A stretch of 64,000 nucleotides of DNA from an uncultured Bacteroidota bacterium. GTDB taxonomy: Bacteria; Bacteroidota; Bacteroidia; 2-12-FULL-35-15. The notes beneath the pieces are model-generated. The model searched no databases. It saw only the letters and a program-made list of their open reading frames with translations, and was not told where the DNA came from. Below are positions 18,473 to 28,346 of the stretch, in pieces. The position numbers were made by a program, and so were the translations under genes. The stretch spans positions 1-64,000 of the forward strand of contig CAINDA010000059.1 of NCBI GenBank assembly GCA_903847205.1. The letters run 5' to 3'. Positions within the stretch are counted from its first letter, which is position 1. Each line of letters opens with the position of its first letter.

Positions 18473-19615
18473 GTGAAAAAACCGATTTATTTAGATTACA
18501 ATGCCACTACTCCGGTTGATAAACGGATATTAGAAACGATGCTGCCGTACTTTACTGAAAAATTCGGCAACGCATCCAGCCGGACGCATGCTTTTGGCTG
18601 GATTGCTGAAGATGCCGTTAAAACTGCGCGTGAGCAGACTGCGAGACTTATCAATTGCACAGCGCAGGAAATTGTTTTTACTTCCGGCGCAACCGAAGCT
18701 ATTAACCTTGCTATTAAGGGTGTTTGGGAAAACTATCAAACCAAAGGCAGGCACATTATTACTGTTAAAACAGAACACAAAGCAGTGCTTGACACCTGCA
18801 GAGCGCTCGAACGAAAGGGCGCTGAAATCACCTATTTATCAGTAAACCGCGAAGGGCTGATTGATCTGGATGAATTAAAAAATGCGCTGACTCCGCAGAC
18901 AATTCTGACAGCTGTGATGCATGTAAACAATGAAACCGGAGTGATGCAGCCTATCAAACAAATTGCAGAATTGGTTCACAGCAGCAACAGCATTTTTATG
19001 TCGGATGCCACCCAGGCCGTTGGGAAAATAAATTGTGATGTTGAAGAAGATGATATTGACCTAATGTGCATGAGTGCCCACAAAATATATGGGCCAAAAG
19101 GCGCCGGAGCTTTGTATGTAAGAAGAAAAAATCCCCGGGTTACACTATTTGCTCAGATGGATGGCGGAGGGCATGAACGGGGGCTTCGCTCTGGAACCTT
19201 AAATGTTACAGGGATTGTCGGACTTGGAAAAGCATGTGAAATTGCAGATCAGGAAATGTGGGATGATGCGGCGCGTATTTCAAGACTTCGTACAAAGTTA
19301 GAGCAGCACCTCTGTGATTTGGATAATGTTTTTATTAACGGAAGCACCAGGCACCGCTTGTTTAATACTACAAACATTACCTTTCAGGGCATACGTGCTG
19401 AAAATCTTATAACTAAACTTCCGTCTATTGCCATTGCAATGGGCTCTGCCTGTAGCTCTGCTATAGCTGAACCGTCGCATGTTTTAAAGGCAATGGGTTT
19501 GAGTGATGAGGATTCATACAGCTCCATCCGGTTCAGTCTGGGCAAATACACCAGCGATTCTGAAATTAATGAAGTGATTGAAGCTGTCAGCAGAGTGGTT
19601 AAGGAATTGAAATAA
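18473..19615 (+). CDS. IscS/NifS-like cysteine desulfurase
   Basis: A 380-residue group I cysteine desulfurase. The PLP Lys is in 'MSAHKIYGPKGAGALYV' (residue 204), the nucleotide-independent active-site Cys in 'MGSACSSAIAEPSHVLKAMG' (residue 327), and the N-terminal 'PIYLDYNATTPVD' is typical. It may feed sulfur to tRNA thiolation or to a second Fe-S route, since sufS is just upstream in the opposite direction. No iscU, iscA or mnmA neighbour is visible. The start is a GTG; the next in-frame ATG (18539) lies past the conserved YLDYNATTP motif and would remove it. The C-terminal scaffold-docking tail seen in IscS proper is absent, closer to the NifS/Bacillus type. Confidence 0.92.
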   Translation: MKKPIYLDYNATTPVDKRILETMLPYFTEKFGNASSRTHAFGWIAEDAVKTAREQTARLINCTAQEIVFTSGATEAINLAIKGVWENYQTKGRHIITVKTEHKAVLDTCRALERKGAEITYLSVNREGLIDLDELKNALTPQTILTAVMHVNNETGVMQPIKQIAELVHSSNSIFMSDATQAVGKINCDVEEDDIDLMCMSAHKIYGPKGAGALYVRRKNPRVTLFAQMDGGGHERGLRSGTLNVTGIVGLGKACEIADQEMWDDAARISRLRTKLEQHLCDLDNVFINGSTRHRLFNTTNITFQGIRAENLITKLPSIAIAMGSACSSAIAEPSHVLKAMGLSDEDSYSSIRFSLGKYTSDSEINEVIEAVSRVVKELK

Positions 19616-19652
19616 ATATTGAACTTGGGTCTTAACTCAATTATAAAATAAA

Positions 19653-20975
19653 ATGAGATTTATATTTTTTTTGCTTTTTTTTATTTCAATTAACAGCCTC
19701 ACGTTTTCGCAGCAGCGTAAATTAACTGCCGGGCCGATGCCGGGCGATGTAACAGCCAACACCTCTAAAATATGGCTTCTTGTAAAAAAAACAAAAACTG
19801 TCTGCATTTTTTTAACAGAGAATAATGCTGCTCAAAACAAAAAAAGTATAACGATTTCTACCGATACTGTGAAAGCGTATAAAAAATTATTTCCGATTAC
19901 GGTTGACTTCAACAATCTTTCTCCCGACACTGAATACGAAGTAACACTCCTGCTTGACAAGAAAACAATTAAGAAAAAAATTAAATTTAAAACATTAAAA
20001 AAAACGGCTTCGGCAGATTTTTCATTTCTCACCGGTTCCTGCGCTCTGCAGCTGCCGGCCATTTGTAAGCCTTTTCTCCATGCTGGCACTGACAAAATAT
20101 TTAAGAAGATGCAGACTGTTCCCAGCGACTTTATGATATGGCTTGGAGATAATACCTACTATATAAAAAAGCCGTTGGGTCCGCCGGATTTCGCTTCAGC
20201 AAAGGGCATGTGGCGGAGGCAGATCAAATCAAGAAAAATAAAGCGGATGAATAATTTTCTTACTTCGCGCCCGCAGTATGCCATTTGGGATGATCATGAT
20301 TACGGCTCTTACGACGGCGATGAAAGCTTTCCTTTAAAAGACACCTCACTTTATATTTACAGGAGTCTATGGGCTAATCCCTCTTATGGTTTGCCGGGAG
20401 TGAATGGGATTTTTTCAAGTTTCAGAAAATACGACAGCGAGTTTTTTCTTTTGGATGACCGGTTTTACCGCAATGCGCCTAATACAAAAAACGGGACTAT
20501 GCTCGGAAAAGAACAGCTGAGTTGGTTTTTGGCGGGGCTAAAAAAATCTGATGCTGTTTTTAAGTTTATTGTATTAGGAAGCCCTATGCTGAATCCAAAC
20601 TGCAAGGATGAATGTTACAGCCAATTCCCGGAAGAAAAAAAGGCCATTTTTGATTTTATAAAAAACAATAACATAACAGGTATTATTTTTTTAACAGGAG
20701 ACTCACATCATTCGGATCTTCAAAAACAGGTGAGAGAAAACACTTATCCTTTTTATGACTTTACATGCTCCCCCATCAGCAGCTTTCCATCAAAGCCTAC
20801 ACCTAATGATGCGGCCAGTACTGCCCGTGTTCCTAATACACTTACCGTTCTCTGCAACTTTGGCAGAGTGTCTGTTACAGGCGCTGTTGGCAGCCGTATT
20901 TGCACTATAGAACTTTTTAACGATAAGGCAAAATTATTGTGGAAGCATGAAATACCTGAAAAGGAACTGCGGTAA
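19653..20975 (+). CDS. PhoD-like metallophosphatase (alkaline phosphatase D family)
   Basis: A 440-residue protein with a signal peptide ending near 'LTFSQ'. An N-terminal fibronectin-like PhoD domain (about 25-120) precedes the catalytic domain. Metal-binding landmarks are 'SCAL' (start of the domain), 'IWLGDNTYY' (about 163-171), 'AIWDDHDYGSYDGD' (about 210-223), and 'IIFLTGDSHHSDLQ' near 350. These fit PhoD-type phosphodiesterase/alkaline phosphatases, which hydrolyse phosphate esters outside the cytoplasm. The substrate is not predictable. No pho regulatory gene is adjacent. Confidence 0.88.
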   Translation: MRFIFFLLFFISINSLTFSQQRKLTAGPMPGDVTANTSKIWLLVKKTKTVCIFLTENNAAQNKKSITISTDTVKAYKKLFPITVDFNNLSPDTEYEVTLLLDKKTIKKKIKFKTLKKTASADFSFLTGSCALQLPAICKPFLHAGTDKIFKKMQTVPSDFMIWLGDNTYYIKKPLGPPDFASAKGMWRRQIKSRKIKRMNNFLTSRPQYAIWDDHDYGSYDGDESFPLKDTSLYIYRSLWANPSYGLPGVNGIFSSFRKYDSEFFLLDDRFYRNAPNTKNGTMLGKEQLSWFLAGLKKSDAVFKFIVLGSPMLNPNCKDECYSQFPEEKKAIFDFIKNNNITGIIFLTGDSHHSDLQKQVRENTYPFYDFTCSPISSFPSKPTPNDAASTARVPNTLTVLCNFGRVSVTGAVGSRICTIELFNDKAKLLWKHEIPEKELR

Positions 20976-21105
20976 TTATTTTTTGAAGCAATTGTAAACT
21001 CAAATAAAAATTAAAATAATTCATGCAAAGCGGGATAGACGCGAAGTTCGGCGATAATTTTTTTTACTAATAAATAGAACAACTGATACTTTTAAATCTT
21101 TAAAT

Positions 21106-21113
21106 TAACTTTG
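21106..21113 (+). promoter_or_regulatory. -7 element upstream of the polysaccharide locus
   Basis: TAACTTTG matches TAnnTTTG and lies 30 bp upstream of the ABC permease ATG. A -33 TTG is not evident. It is the best promoter candidate for the genes from 21144 on. Confidence 0.4.
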
Positions 21114-21143
21114 CTTTTACATTTTTTATTTTCAATTAGTTGA

Positions 21144-21893
21144 ATGAGTGAACTTTTAAAAATATATGCTTTAACAAAACGGAATATAAAACTTCGTTAT
21201 AAAAACTCGGTGATAGGCTTTTTCTGGGGCTTTCTGAAACCATTTCTATACCTTTTGGTGTTCATTTTAATTTTCAGCACGCAATTTTCTTCTTTAGGAA
21301 ATTATGTTTTATATGTTACTTCCGGTTTAATCATTTGGTTTTATTTTTCAAATGTTGCCGGACAGATTATTCAAAGTATTATTTCTTCAGCGGATTTAAT
21401 AAAATCAATAAAAATACCGCCCATCTACTTTCCAATAGCAGAGCTCACCAGCGAGCTTTTTAATTTATGTTTAATGTTTATTGTTTTTTTATTGGTGATG
21501 TATCCTTTCGGTATAACATACAGTTTTAAACTCTTTCTTTTTTTTCCGGCTGTTATACTTTTCAGCTTGTTTACTTTAGGTTTTTCGCTTATCCTCTCTG
21601 GTATCAATGTTTTTTTACGCGACGTCGGAATCTTATGGAACACTATACTTCCTGCTTTTTTTTATGTCACCCCGGTTGCCTATCCGATGAGCCTGATACC
21701 ATTAAAATATCAGTTCATTGTTAAGATGAACCCCGTTTATTATTTCATTGAACTCTTCAGACACATTGTTTATTATCCTGACGGACCTTCCTATAAACTA
21801 TGGACTGGCGCATTAATCAGCGGTATTATTTCCTTTGCGATAGGATATTTTATTTTTCAAAAACTAAGCAGGTATTTTATTTCATGCATTTAA
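21144..21893 (+). CDS. ABC-2 polysaccharide export permease (Wzm-like)
   Basis: A 249-residue inner-membrane protein with about six hydrophobic segments and no large soluble domain, the layout of ABC-2 permeases for O-antigen or teichoic-acid-type export. The N-terminal amphipathic 'TKRNIKLRYKNSVIGFFWGF' and the C-terminal 'NPVYYFIELFRHIVYYPDGP' are characteristic. It would form the channel for an undecaprenyl-linked glycan, powered by the ATPase encoded next. Its last 10 bp overlap the ATPase start, indicating translational coupling. Confidence 0.9.
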   Translation: MSELLKIYALTKRNIKLRYKNSVIGFFWGFLKPFLYLLVFILIFSTQFSSLGNYVLYVTSGLIIWFYFSNVAGQIIQSIISSADLIKSIKIPPIYFPIAELTSELFNLCLMFIVFLLVMYPFGITYSFKLFLFFPAVILFSLFTLGFSLILSGINVFLRDVGILWNTILPAFFYVTPVAYPMSLIPLKYQFIVKMNPVYYFIELFRHIVYYPDGPSYKLWTGALISGIISFAIGYFIFQKLSRYFISCI

Positions 21894-22639
21894 AAAAAAC
21901 GAATATTAAAGTCCCGCTGATTACTCTCGAAAACATTTCAGTTGATTTTTTGGAGAACAATGTAGGGATACATTCTGTGAAGGATTTTTTTACCATCGGC
22001 AAAAGGCCTTTCAGGAGAAAAACTATTTTAAAGGAAATTAACTTTACCATCAATAAAGGTGAAAGCTGGGCTATTATGGGCAGAAACGGCTCCGGGAAAA
22101 GTACGCTGTTAAGAACCATCAGCGGTATAATTAAACCAAGCGGAGGCAAATTAACTGTCAGCGGAACAATTGCGCCCATATTAGCGCTTAGTGCCGGCAT
22201 GGAGCTTGAATTGACCGGATTTGAAAATATTAATCTCCTGCTTTCTTTAAGCGGGTTAAAGCATAGAGAGATTATTCAGCTTACCCGCGAAATTATTGAT
22301 TTTTCGGAACTTGACACCAACACGCTCCAAATGCCCGTTAAAAGATATTCGTCAGGAATGATTGCACGCTTGGCATTTTCGATAGCCTTGGCAAAGAATT
22401 TTGACATACTAATGATTGACGAAATTTTAGCGGTGGGCGACCAGGGCTTTCAAACCAAATGTGTTCAGAAAATAAATCTGATAAAAGAACAGGGAAAAAC
22501 AATTATTTTTGTTTCACATGCACCAGCCGATGCTGTAAAACTTTGCGAAAATGCGATATTAATTGAAAACGGCAGCATCAAACAATCAGGAAATTCAAAG
22601 AATGTATGCAGACATTACGAAGCGCTGTTTCAGAGTTAG
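21884..22639 (+). CDS. ABC exporter ATPase (Wzt-like)
   Basis: A 251-residue ATPase that drives glycan export with the preceding permease. Walker A 'GRNGSGKST' is at about 66-74, the signature 'YSSGM' near 155, Walker B 'ILMIDEILAVGD' near 174-185, and the H-loop 'FVSHA' near 209. I chose the ATG at 21884, which gives a 10-bp overlap with the permease; a longer frame from 21800 would overlap it by 94 bp and adds unrelated sequence. The protein stops soon after the nucleotide-binding domain, so it lacks the C-terminal carbohydrate-binding domain of long Wzt proteins. Confidence 0.92.
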   Translation: MHLKKTNIKVPLITLENISVDFLENNVGIHSVKDFFTIGKRPFRRKTILKEINFTINKGESWAIMGRNGSGKSTLLRTISGIIKPSGGKLTVSGTIAPILALSAGMELELTGFENINLLLSLSGLKHREIIQLTREIIDFSELDTNTLQMPVKRYSSGMIARLAFSIALAKNFDILMIDEILAVGDQGFQTKCVQKINLIKEQGKTIIFVSHAPADAVKLCENAILIENGSIKQSGNSKNVCRHYEALFQS

Positions 22640-25600
22640 TTTACAAGTTAGGAAAAAACCCTGTCGTTATTATATCGCATGAACCTCATTCTGCTGATAT
22701 CATTTCACAGTTTTTATCAAGGGCAATTATCGACAGCCATGAAATAAAAAACACATATCCGGTAATTCAAAAATCAGATTTGTTTGCTTCCCATTCAATC
22801 AATAATTTATTACAAAAAAACTCGAACGATCCTGAAGAACTCAAATTATTGATTGAGGAAGGCTTAGATTCCAGGAAGCTTTTTGGGCTAAAAATTAATC
22901 CAGAATCATTTTTTAAATATAAAAATCTGACGTTTGAAAATCCGCCATTTTATATTATTCTTTACTCCCTTCCATGGCAGACTGCAAGTCTTTCGAAGCC
23001 TAATGACGATTTTTATAATTCATGGAAAAAACAGCAGACGAAATTATTAAATCTGCATATTTCCAATAAAGCAAACAGCATTTTTATTAACAGCCGGGAT
23101 CTTGCTGTTCAGTGCAGGAATATCATCCAAAAAATAAATAAACAGTACCAGCTCCGTAATACTGCAGTTTATCAAAACTGCTCTATTACAAATCATAATG
23201 ATCCATTCTTTATAGATAAATACTGCGATTCCAGAAAAAAAGAACAGATTGCTAATTTAATTGCAGAGCTTGAAGGTAATAATACTTTTCAGCAGCAGAA
23301 TAAAGAAATCGATAACGGAAAGGAATTATCCATAGTTGTCAAAAAAACAGGCGGAGAGAGAAATGTCGAACAGTTAATTGAAGCCTATTTTTCCGAATTT
23401 TCAATACCCCCCCAGCTTCATTTTATCTGCGAAACTTCGGATGAAGTAAAAAAATTAAATGTAGTTTTTAAATATCTGAAAGATAAACTGCCTGTTTATT
23501 TTAGAGAAAAAAAACAATCCGTCAATCAAACGATCAACGAGTGCCTTTCACTCTGGAATCCAGAATATATTTATATTACTGACGGCATGGTTCACGAATC
23601 AATTTTAAACTTAATTAATACTAAGAGAAGCCGTGACTACCAATTTTTAACCGTACAAAATAACGTTACAGGAGATGGCGAGGTTGTTTACGAGGACTTG
23701 TTTCTTTCGGATATTCTTTCAAAAAGTATAATAGAGAACAATATTTTTTTCGACACATCGCTTTGGAAAAGAGCTGGGGGCTTTGATGAAACACTTGACT
23801 TTGAAGGCTCTTTATGGGATTTTACTATTAGAGTCTTATCTGAAAAAGATGCAGAGGCCTGCATTGTAAACTTCAAACACCTAAATCTGAATACTTTGCC
23901 GGCGTTCAGTGTTTCTTCAGAAACTGCTTTTAAAATTGTAAAAAAGCACGAACGCCTGTTCAAAGAAAATATTGCCTTTTTAATTTCTTCACTGCAGACA
24001 GAAGATTCCAGAACAAAAGAGGAAGCAATTGCGCTGCTTAAAAAAATTGAATCCTTAAATCTGCTTCTGAATAATGCCAGGCAGCAGATTCAATCCGCAA
24101 ATCAACTTAGCAGTTTATTGCAGCAGAAATTAGATTACTTCGAAAACAGATGGTACATCAAACTTGCAGACAAGCTGAAAAAACTGAAACATATTATTTT
24201 CAGCCGAAAAGGCACTAAGAATGGCAGACTCAGAAAATATATCGATTTAATTATTTTTACATTTTCAAAACCTGGACTGAAATTATTAAGAAAGATATTA
24301 AAAAATGTTTTCAGGAAATTATACATGAGGTTGGAAGACCGCCCAATTTCAATTGTTTATTTGGATGAAGAAACGAAAACAATAAGCAAATCATATCATG
24401 ATTGGATTACAGCGAAACTAAATCCGGGAAAGCTCCTGCTCGATATACAAGAAGATAAGGAAAATTTAAAAATGAACCCGAAGATTAGTATTGTGATGCC
24501 GGTTTATAATCCTCCGCTTCAGTATTTAATTGCTGCTATTGACTCTATTCTAGAGCAGCCTTACAAAAACTGGGAGCTTTGCATTGCTGATGACTGCTCG
24601 ACAAATCCGAAAATAATCAACCTGCTTAAATCATATCAAAAAATATATGCAAATATTAAGGTTGTTTTCCGTGAAGTGAACGGGCATATTTCTGAAGCAA
24701 CTAACAGTGCCCTTGCAATTGCTGCCGGCGATTATGTTTTGTTTATGGATCATGACGATTTAATTACTCAAAACTGTTTGCATGAGGTTGTAAAACATAT
24801 CAATGAAAACCCTGAGGTAGATATTATTTATTCAGATGAAGATAAAATAAATGAAACTGGGGTATTTTCAGATCCTCATTTTAAACCAGACTGGTCGCCG
24901 CATAATTTATTATCAAGAAATTATATTCTGCATGTTGTTGTAATAAAAAAACAAATTTTAGATGTAATCGGTGGCTGCCGTATTGGGTTTGAAGGAAGCC
25001 AGGATTATGATTTAATTTTACGTGCAACAGAAATTACAAATAATATTGGGCACATTCCAAAAGTACTGTATCATTGGCGGATTCACAGTCTTTCTGCTGC
25101 TCAAGGTGAAGAGGTAAAACCGTATGCTTACATAGCAGCCAAAAAAGCTATAGAAGAAGCTGTTAAGCGACGAGGCGCAAGTGCTGAGATAAAATTTTTA
25201 GCTGGTTTCCGCGGCTATTCTGTAAGATTTGATGTTGACGATGAAGAAAAAATAAGCATCATTATTCCATCAAAAGACCAAGCCGGGCTGCTGGAGAATT
25301 GTTTGGAAAGCATTTATAATCTTACTCATTATAAAAATTACGAAGTTATTGTTGTCAATAATAACAGCAGCAGTCCTGACTTTTTTCAGTTAATAGAAAA
25401 ATACAAAAAGCTTCATCCTTCAAATTTCAAATCGCTTGATTTGAATATCCCTTTTAATTTTTCTACACTCATTAACAAAGGCGTAGAAATGAGCACGGGC
25501 AAATATGTTTTGTTACTGAATAATGATACAGAGGTTATTCACACCGATTGGCTGTATAATATGGCAGCATACGCGCAACAGAAAAATGTAGGGGCTGTTG

Positions 25601-26082
25601 GTGCAAAATTACTTTACCCGGATGATACTGTTCAGCACGCAGGTGTTATTGTAGGCTTGGGCGGAGTAGCGGGGCACCCATTTGTAAGGCAGCACAAAGA
25701 TGACCCGGGATATTTTAATTATATTCAATTGATAAATAATTACTCTGCGGTCACTGCGGCCTGCCTGATGTGCAGAAAAGAAGTGTTTTTAGAAGTCAAT
25801 GGACTGGAAGAAGACCTGGCAGTGGAATATAATGATGTGGACTTATGTCTGAAAATAGTTGACAAAGGGTATCATAATGTTTATTTGCCGCACGTAGAAC
25901 TTTATCATTTTGAATCGGTATCACGCGGACACCCTCATTTAAGCAAGGAATCATACGAACGGCATATAAAAGAAATAGGCATCTTCAGCAAAAAATGGGT
26001 TAAATATACACAGCACGACCCGTGCTATAATCCTAACCTGAGCTTGGATGTACAGGATTTCAGCATGAACTTTTCTGCCTGA
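22606..26082 (+). CDS. Large bifunctional GT2-type glycosyltransferase
   Basis: A 1158-residue protein. Residues about 625-860 form one GT-A family 2 domain ('ISIVMPVYNPP', 'CIADDCST', 'LFMDHDDLI', 'YSDEDKI'), and about 880-1130 a second ('ISIIIPSKDQ', 'VVNNNSSS', 'LLLNNDTEV', 'YNDVDLCLKI'). Both carry the DxD-like metal/sugar-nucleotide motifs, so it may add two different sugars. The N-terminal 600 or so residues are less clear: residues 240-440 resemble a degenerate GT2 fold, and a coiled-coil-like stretch lies near 470-510. The frame starts inside the end of the ATPase gene (34-bp overlap), which supports coupling. It is probably the main polymer-building enzyme of the locus. Confidence 0.85.
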   Translation: MQTLRSAVSELVYKLGKNPVVIISHEPHSADIISQFLSRAIIDSHEIKNTYPVIQKSDLFASHSINNLLQKNSNDPEELKLLIEEGLDSRKLFGLKINPESFFKYKNLTFENPPFYIILYSLPWQTASLSKPNDDFYNSWKKQQTKLLNLHISNKANSIFINSRDLAVQCRNIIQKINKQYQLRNTAVYQNCSITNHNDPFFIDKYCDSRKKEQIANLIAELEGNNTFQQQNKEIDNGKELSIVVKKTGGERNVEQLIEAYFSEFSIPPQLHFICETSDEVKKLNVVFKYLKDKLPVYFREKKQSVNQTINECLSLWNPEYIYITDGMVHESILNLINTKRSRDYQFLTVQNNVTGDGEVVYEDLFLSDILSKSIIENNIFFDTSLWKRAGGFDETLDFEGSLWDFTIRVLSEKDAEACIVNFKHLNLNTLPAFSVSSETAFKIVKKHERLFKENIAFLISSLQTEDSRTKEEAIALLKKIESLNLLLNNARQQIQSANQLSSLLQQKLDYFENRWYIKLADKLKKLKHIIFSRKGTKNGRLRKYIDLIIFTFSKPGLKLLRKILKNVFRKLYMRLEDRPISIVYLDEETKTISKSYHDWITAKLNPGKLLLDIQEDKENLKMNPKISIVMPVYNPPLQYLIAAIDSILEQPYKNWELCIADDCSTNPKIINLLKSYQKIYANIKVVFREVNGHISEATNSALAIAAGDYVLFMDHDDLITQNCLHEVVKHINENPEVDIIYSDEDKINETGVFSDPHFKPDWSPHNLLSRNYILHVVVIKKQILDVIGGCRIGFEGSQDYDLILRATEITNNIGHIPKVLYHWRIHSLSAAQGEEVKPYAYIAAKKAIEEAVKRRGASAEIKFLAGFRGYSVRFDVDDEEKISIIIPSKDQAGLLENCLESIYNLTHYKNYEVIVVNNNSSSPDFFQLIEKYKKLHPSNFKSLDLNIPFNFSTLINKGVEMSTGKYVLLLNNDTEVIHTDWLYNMAAYAQQKNVGAVGAKLLYPDDTVQHAGVIVGLGGVAGHPFVRQHKDDPGYFNYIQLINNYSAVTAACLMCRKEVFLEVNGLEEDLAVEYNDVDLCLKIVDKGYHNVYLPHVELYHFESVSRGHPHLSKESYERHIKEIGIFSKKWVKYTQHDPCYNPNLSLDVQDFSMNFSA

Positions 26083-26140
26083 TTTTTTTAATGTGTTTAA
26101 CAATCCGCATTCATGAAAATGACAAAACCATGAAGAATTC

Positions 26141-27304
26141 ATGAATCCTTTAAATCCCTTTTTTGCTGTAATTATATACTTAACAGCTTTTATAACCGGT
26201 TATATAATTAAATCGAAATATAAAACAAGCTCTCAAACAGGCCGGTATGAATGTATCGATGGGATGAGAGGCTTTTTAGCTTTGGGTGTTTTTATTCACC
26301 ATGCAAGTATATGGGGTGAATATTTTTTAACAAACAGCTGGCAAAACTGCTTTTTAAAATCGAATCTTTATCCTCAGTTCGGGGAAACCAGCGTTTCATT
26401 GTTTTTTATGATTACCAGTTTTCTATTTATTTCAAAGCTTCTAAACGCTGATGAAAAAGGTTTTGACTGGCGGCAGTTCTTTCTGTCAAGAATATTAAGA
26501 TTAGTACCGATGTACTATTTTTCATTATTATTAATTGTTGTTATAATAATGTATTTAAGCCAATGGCATCTGAATGTTGGATTATCTGAATTTGTTAAAT
26601 CAATAATTAATTGGTGCTTTTTTACTATTTATAAAACTCCGTTAATAAATAACAACGCATCTACAAGCCTTGTAAATTCAGCAGTAGTTTGGTCGCTGCC
26701 TTATGAATGGCTGTTTTATTTCAGTCTGCCTTTAGTTTCGATATTGATATTGAAAATTAAACCTAAAATAAGGTATGTTATTTTAAGTTTGATTTTTATA
26801 ATAGGATTTTATAAAATTCACGGCGTTGTGCAATATCATATTTATTCTTTTATTGGGGGGGCAATTGCTCCTGTATTGTTAAAATTCACTTCTTTTAATA
26901 AAAAAATAAAAGATGCTTATTCAAGTATAATTATTTTGATATGCCTTATTTTGATTGTACAGTTTAACACCGCCTATAATATTTACTGCATACTATTAAT
27001 TACAATTATTTTCACCTTTATCGCAATGGGAACTTCCTTATTCGGGCTGCTTAAAAATTCGACATTAAAATTTTTAAGCGAAATAAGTTACAGTACTTAT
27101 TTGCTGCACGGGATACTTCTTTTTGTACTTTTTAATTTTGGTTTCAATTTCGAAAAGATTAAACTTTTTACTCCTCTTGAATATTGTCTTGTAATATTTT
27201 CGATAACTCCAATACTTGTACTGATAAGCTTTTTAGGATTCAAATATATTGAGAAGCCTTTTATGGATAAGGCAAAAAAAATAATATGGCGGGGGACAAT
27301 ATAA
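26141..27304 (+). CDS. Acyltransferase family 3 membrane protein (OafA-like)
   Basis: A 387-residue polytopic membrane protein with about ten hydrophobic segments. The start region 'YECIDGMRGFLALGVFIHHASIW' contains the conserved Arg and His pair of acyltransferase-3 proteins, and 'SVSLFFMITSFLF' and the C-terminal 'SYSTYLLHGILLF' are family landmarks. Such enzymes carry acyl groups (often acetyl) across the membrane to modify sugars. Its place in the polysaccharide locus suggests O-acetylation of the exported glycan. Confidence 0.88.
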   Translation: MNPLNPFFAVIIYLTAFITGYIIKSKYKTSSQTGRYECIDGMRGFLALGVFIHHASIWGEYFLTNSWQNCFLKSNLYPQFGETSVSLFFMITSFLFISKLLNADEKGFDWRQFFLSRILRLVPMYYFSLLLIVVIIMYLSQWHLNVGLSEFVKSIINWCFFTIYKTPLINNNASTSLVNSAVVWSLPYEWLFYFSLPLVSILILKIKPKIRYVILSLIFIIGFYKIHGVVQYHIYSFIGGAIAPVLLKFTSFNKKIKDAYSSIIILICLILIVQFNTAYNIYCILLITIIFTFIAMGTSLFGLLKNSTLKFLSEISYSTYLLHGILLFVLFNFGFNFEKIKLFTPLEYCLVIFSITPILVLISFLGFKYIEKPFMDKAKKIIWRGTI

Positions 27305-27371
27305 ATTTCACTTTCATTGCGGATGAATTGTCTTCTATGAAAACACAGCGCTAATCTTCGTCATAGCTTCT

Positions 27372-28139
27372 TTATTTCCGGGCACATATAGCCAGAGCTG
27401 CTCCATTGGGATGGTTTTCATCAACAAAATTAAATTGCATTTTAGTAAATCCGTATTTATTTAAGGCTTTTATTAAACTCTCTTTGGTAAGCCAAATACT
27501 TGTTTCGCTGGGACCGCCGCAGAAGCCATTCCATTCTAAAGCTGTTTTATAGGAGTATTCTGAATAATAATATTTCTCCCCTTCAAAATCCATCGATTTA
27601 AGGGCAGAAAATTTATAGGATATATCTTCCCTTTTCTTGATTATTTCGGCATCAAAATAATGCGTCCAGATAAATAATTTATCAGTAACGGCGGCTATCA
27701 ACTTAATTAGTTCAATGGGCTTTAGCTGGTGATATAATACACCACAGGCATAGACTACGTTAAATTTATCGCTGCAGGTTTTTAAATAATTATTAAAGTC
27801 GCCTAAGCGGAAATCTACTTTTAATTTGAATATTTCTTTTATGATCAAACATTTAAGATAGGCCCTGGTGTTTGCTTCTATTGATATAACTTTATTTGTT
27901 TTACTGTTTAACATATATGAATGCCCCCCTTCAAGCGGACCAAGTTCCAATACACTTGAAAAATAAGGATGCCCTAACACTTTTTTTGCCCAGAGAATTC
28001 TGTCGTCTTCAAATAATTTTGCGGTACCGCCTGTTTGCAAATTATATTTTTCCGGTAATATTGATGACCATTCACCTTTGAATATATCAAGTTTATTTTG
28101 GCTGCTTGGCAACGTCAATATATATTCATCTAATATCAT
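27372..28139 (-). CDS. Class I SAM-dependent methyltransferase
   Basis: A 255-residue cytosolic protein. Motif I of the Rossmann methyltransferase fold is 'SVLELGPLEGGHSYML' (about residues 62-77), followed by the acidic end of strand 2 'VISIEAN' and 'FNVVYACGVLYHQ' as motif post-I/IV. It is encoded on the strand opposite to all its neighbours in the polysaccharide locus and converges on the acyltransferase gene. It may methylate a sugar or glycan terminus, but the substrate is not visible in sequence. Confidence 0.8.
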   Translation of the reverse strand: MILDEYILTLPSSQNKLDIFKGEWSSILPEKYNLQTGGTAKLFEDDRILWAKKVLGHPYFSSVLELGPLEGGHSYMLNSKTNKVISIEANTRAYLKCLIIKEIFKLKVDFRLGDFNNYLKTCSDKFNVVYACGVLYHQLKPIELIKLIAAVTDKLFIWTHYFDAEIIKKREDISYKFSALKSMDFEGEKYYYSEYSYKTALEWNGFCGGPSETSIWLTKESLIKALNKYGFTKMQFNFVDENHPNGAALAICARK

Positions 28140-28346
28140 AATCTAATTTAAAATATAATTGCTGCTTTAACCCTTAATTATTTGTCCAGAAAATTATTGA
28201 TTTAAGCTAAAGCGAAAATATAAAAAATTATACAACTATTTATTTTCAAATTATAGATTATTGTCCCATTATTAGTTGTAACAGACTGTTAAAAATCTTT
28301 CTACTTTTACCCACTTGAAATTATATAAGAATCCCAAATAAGATAA

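Noticed and set aside
21800-21883. Longer start for the ABC ATPase
   Set aside because: It would overlap the permease gene by 94 bp and adds residues unlike the family; the ATG at 21884 gives a normal N-terminus and short coupling overlap.
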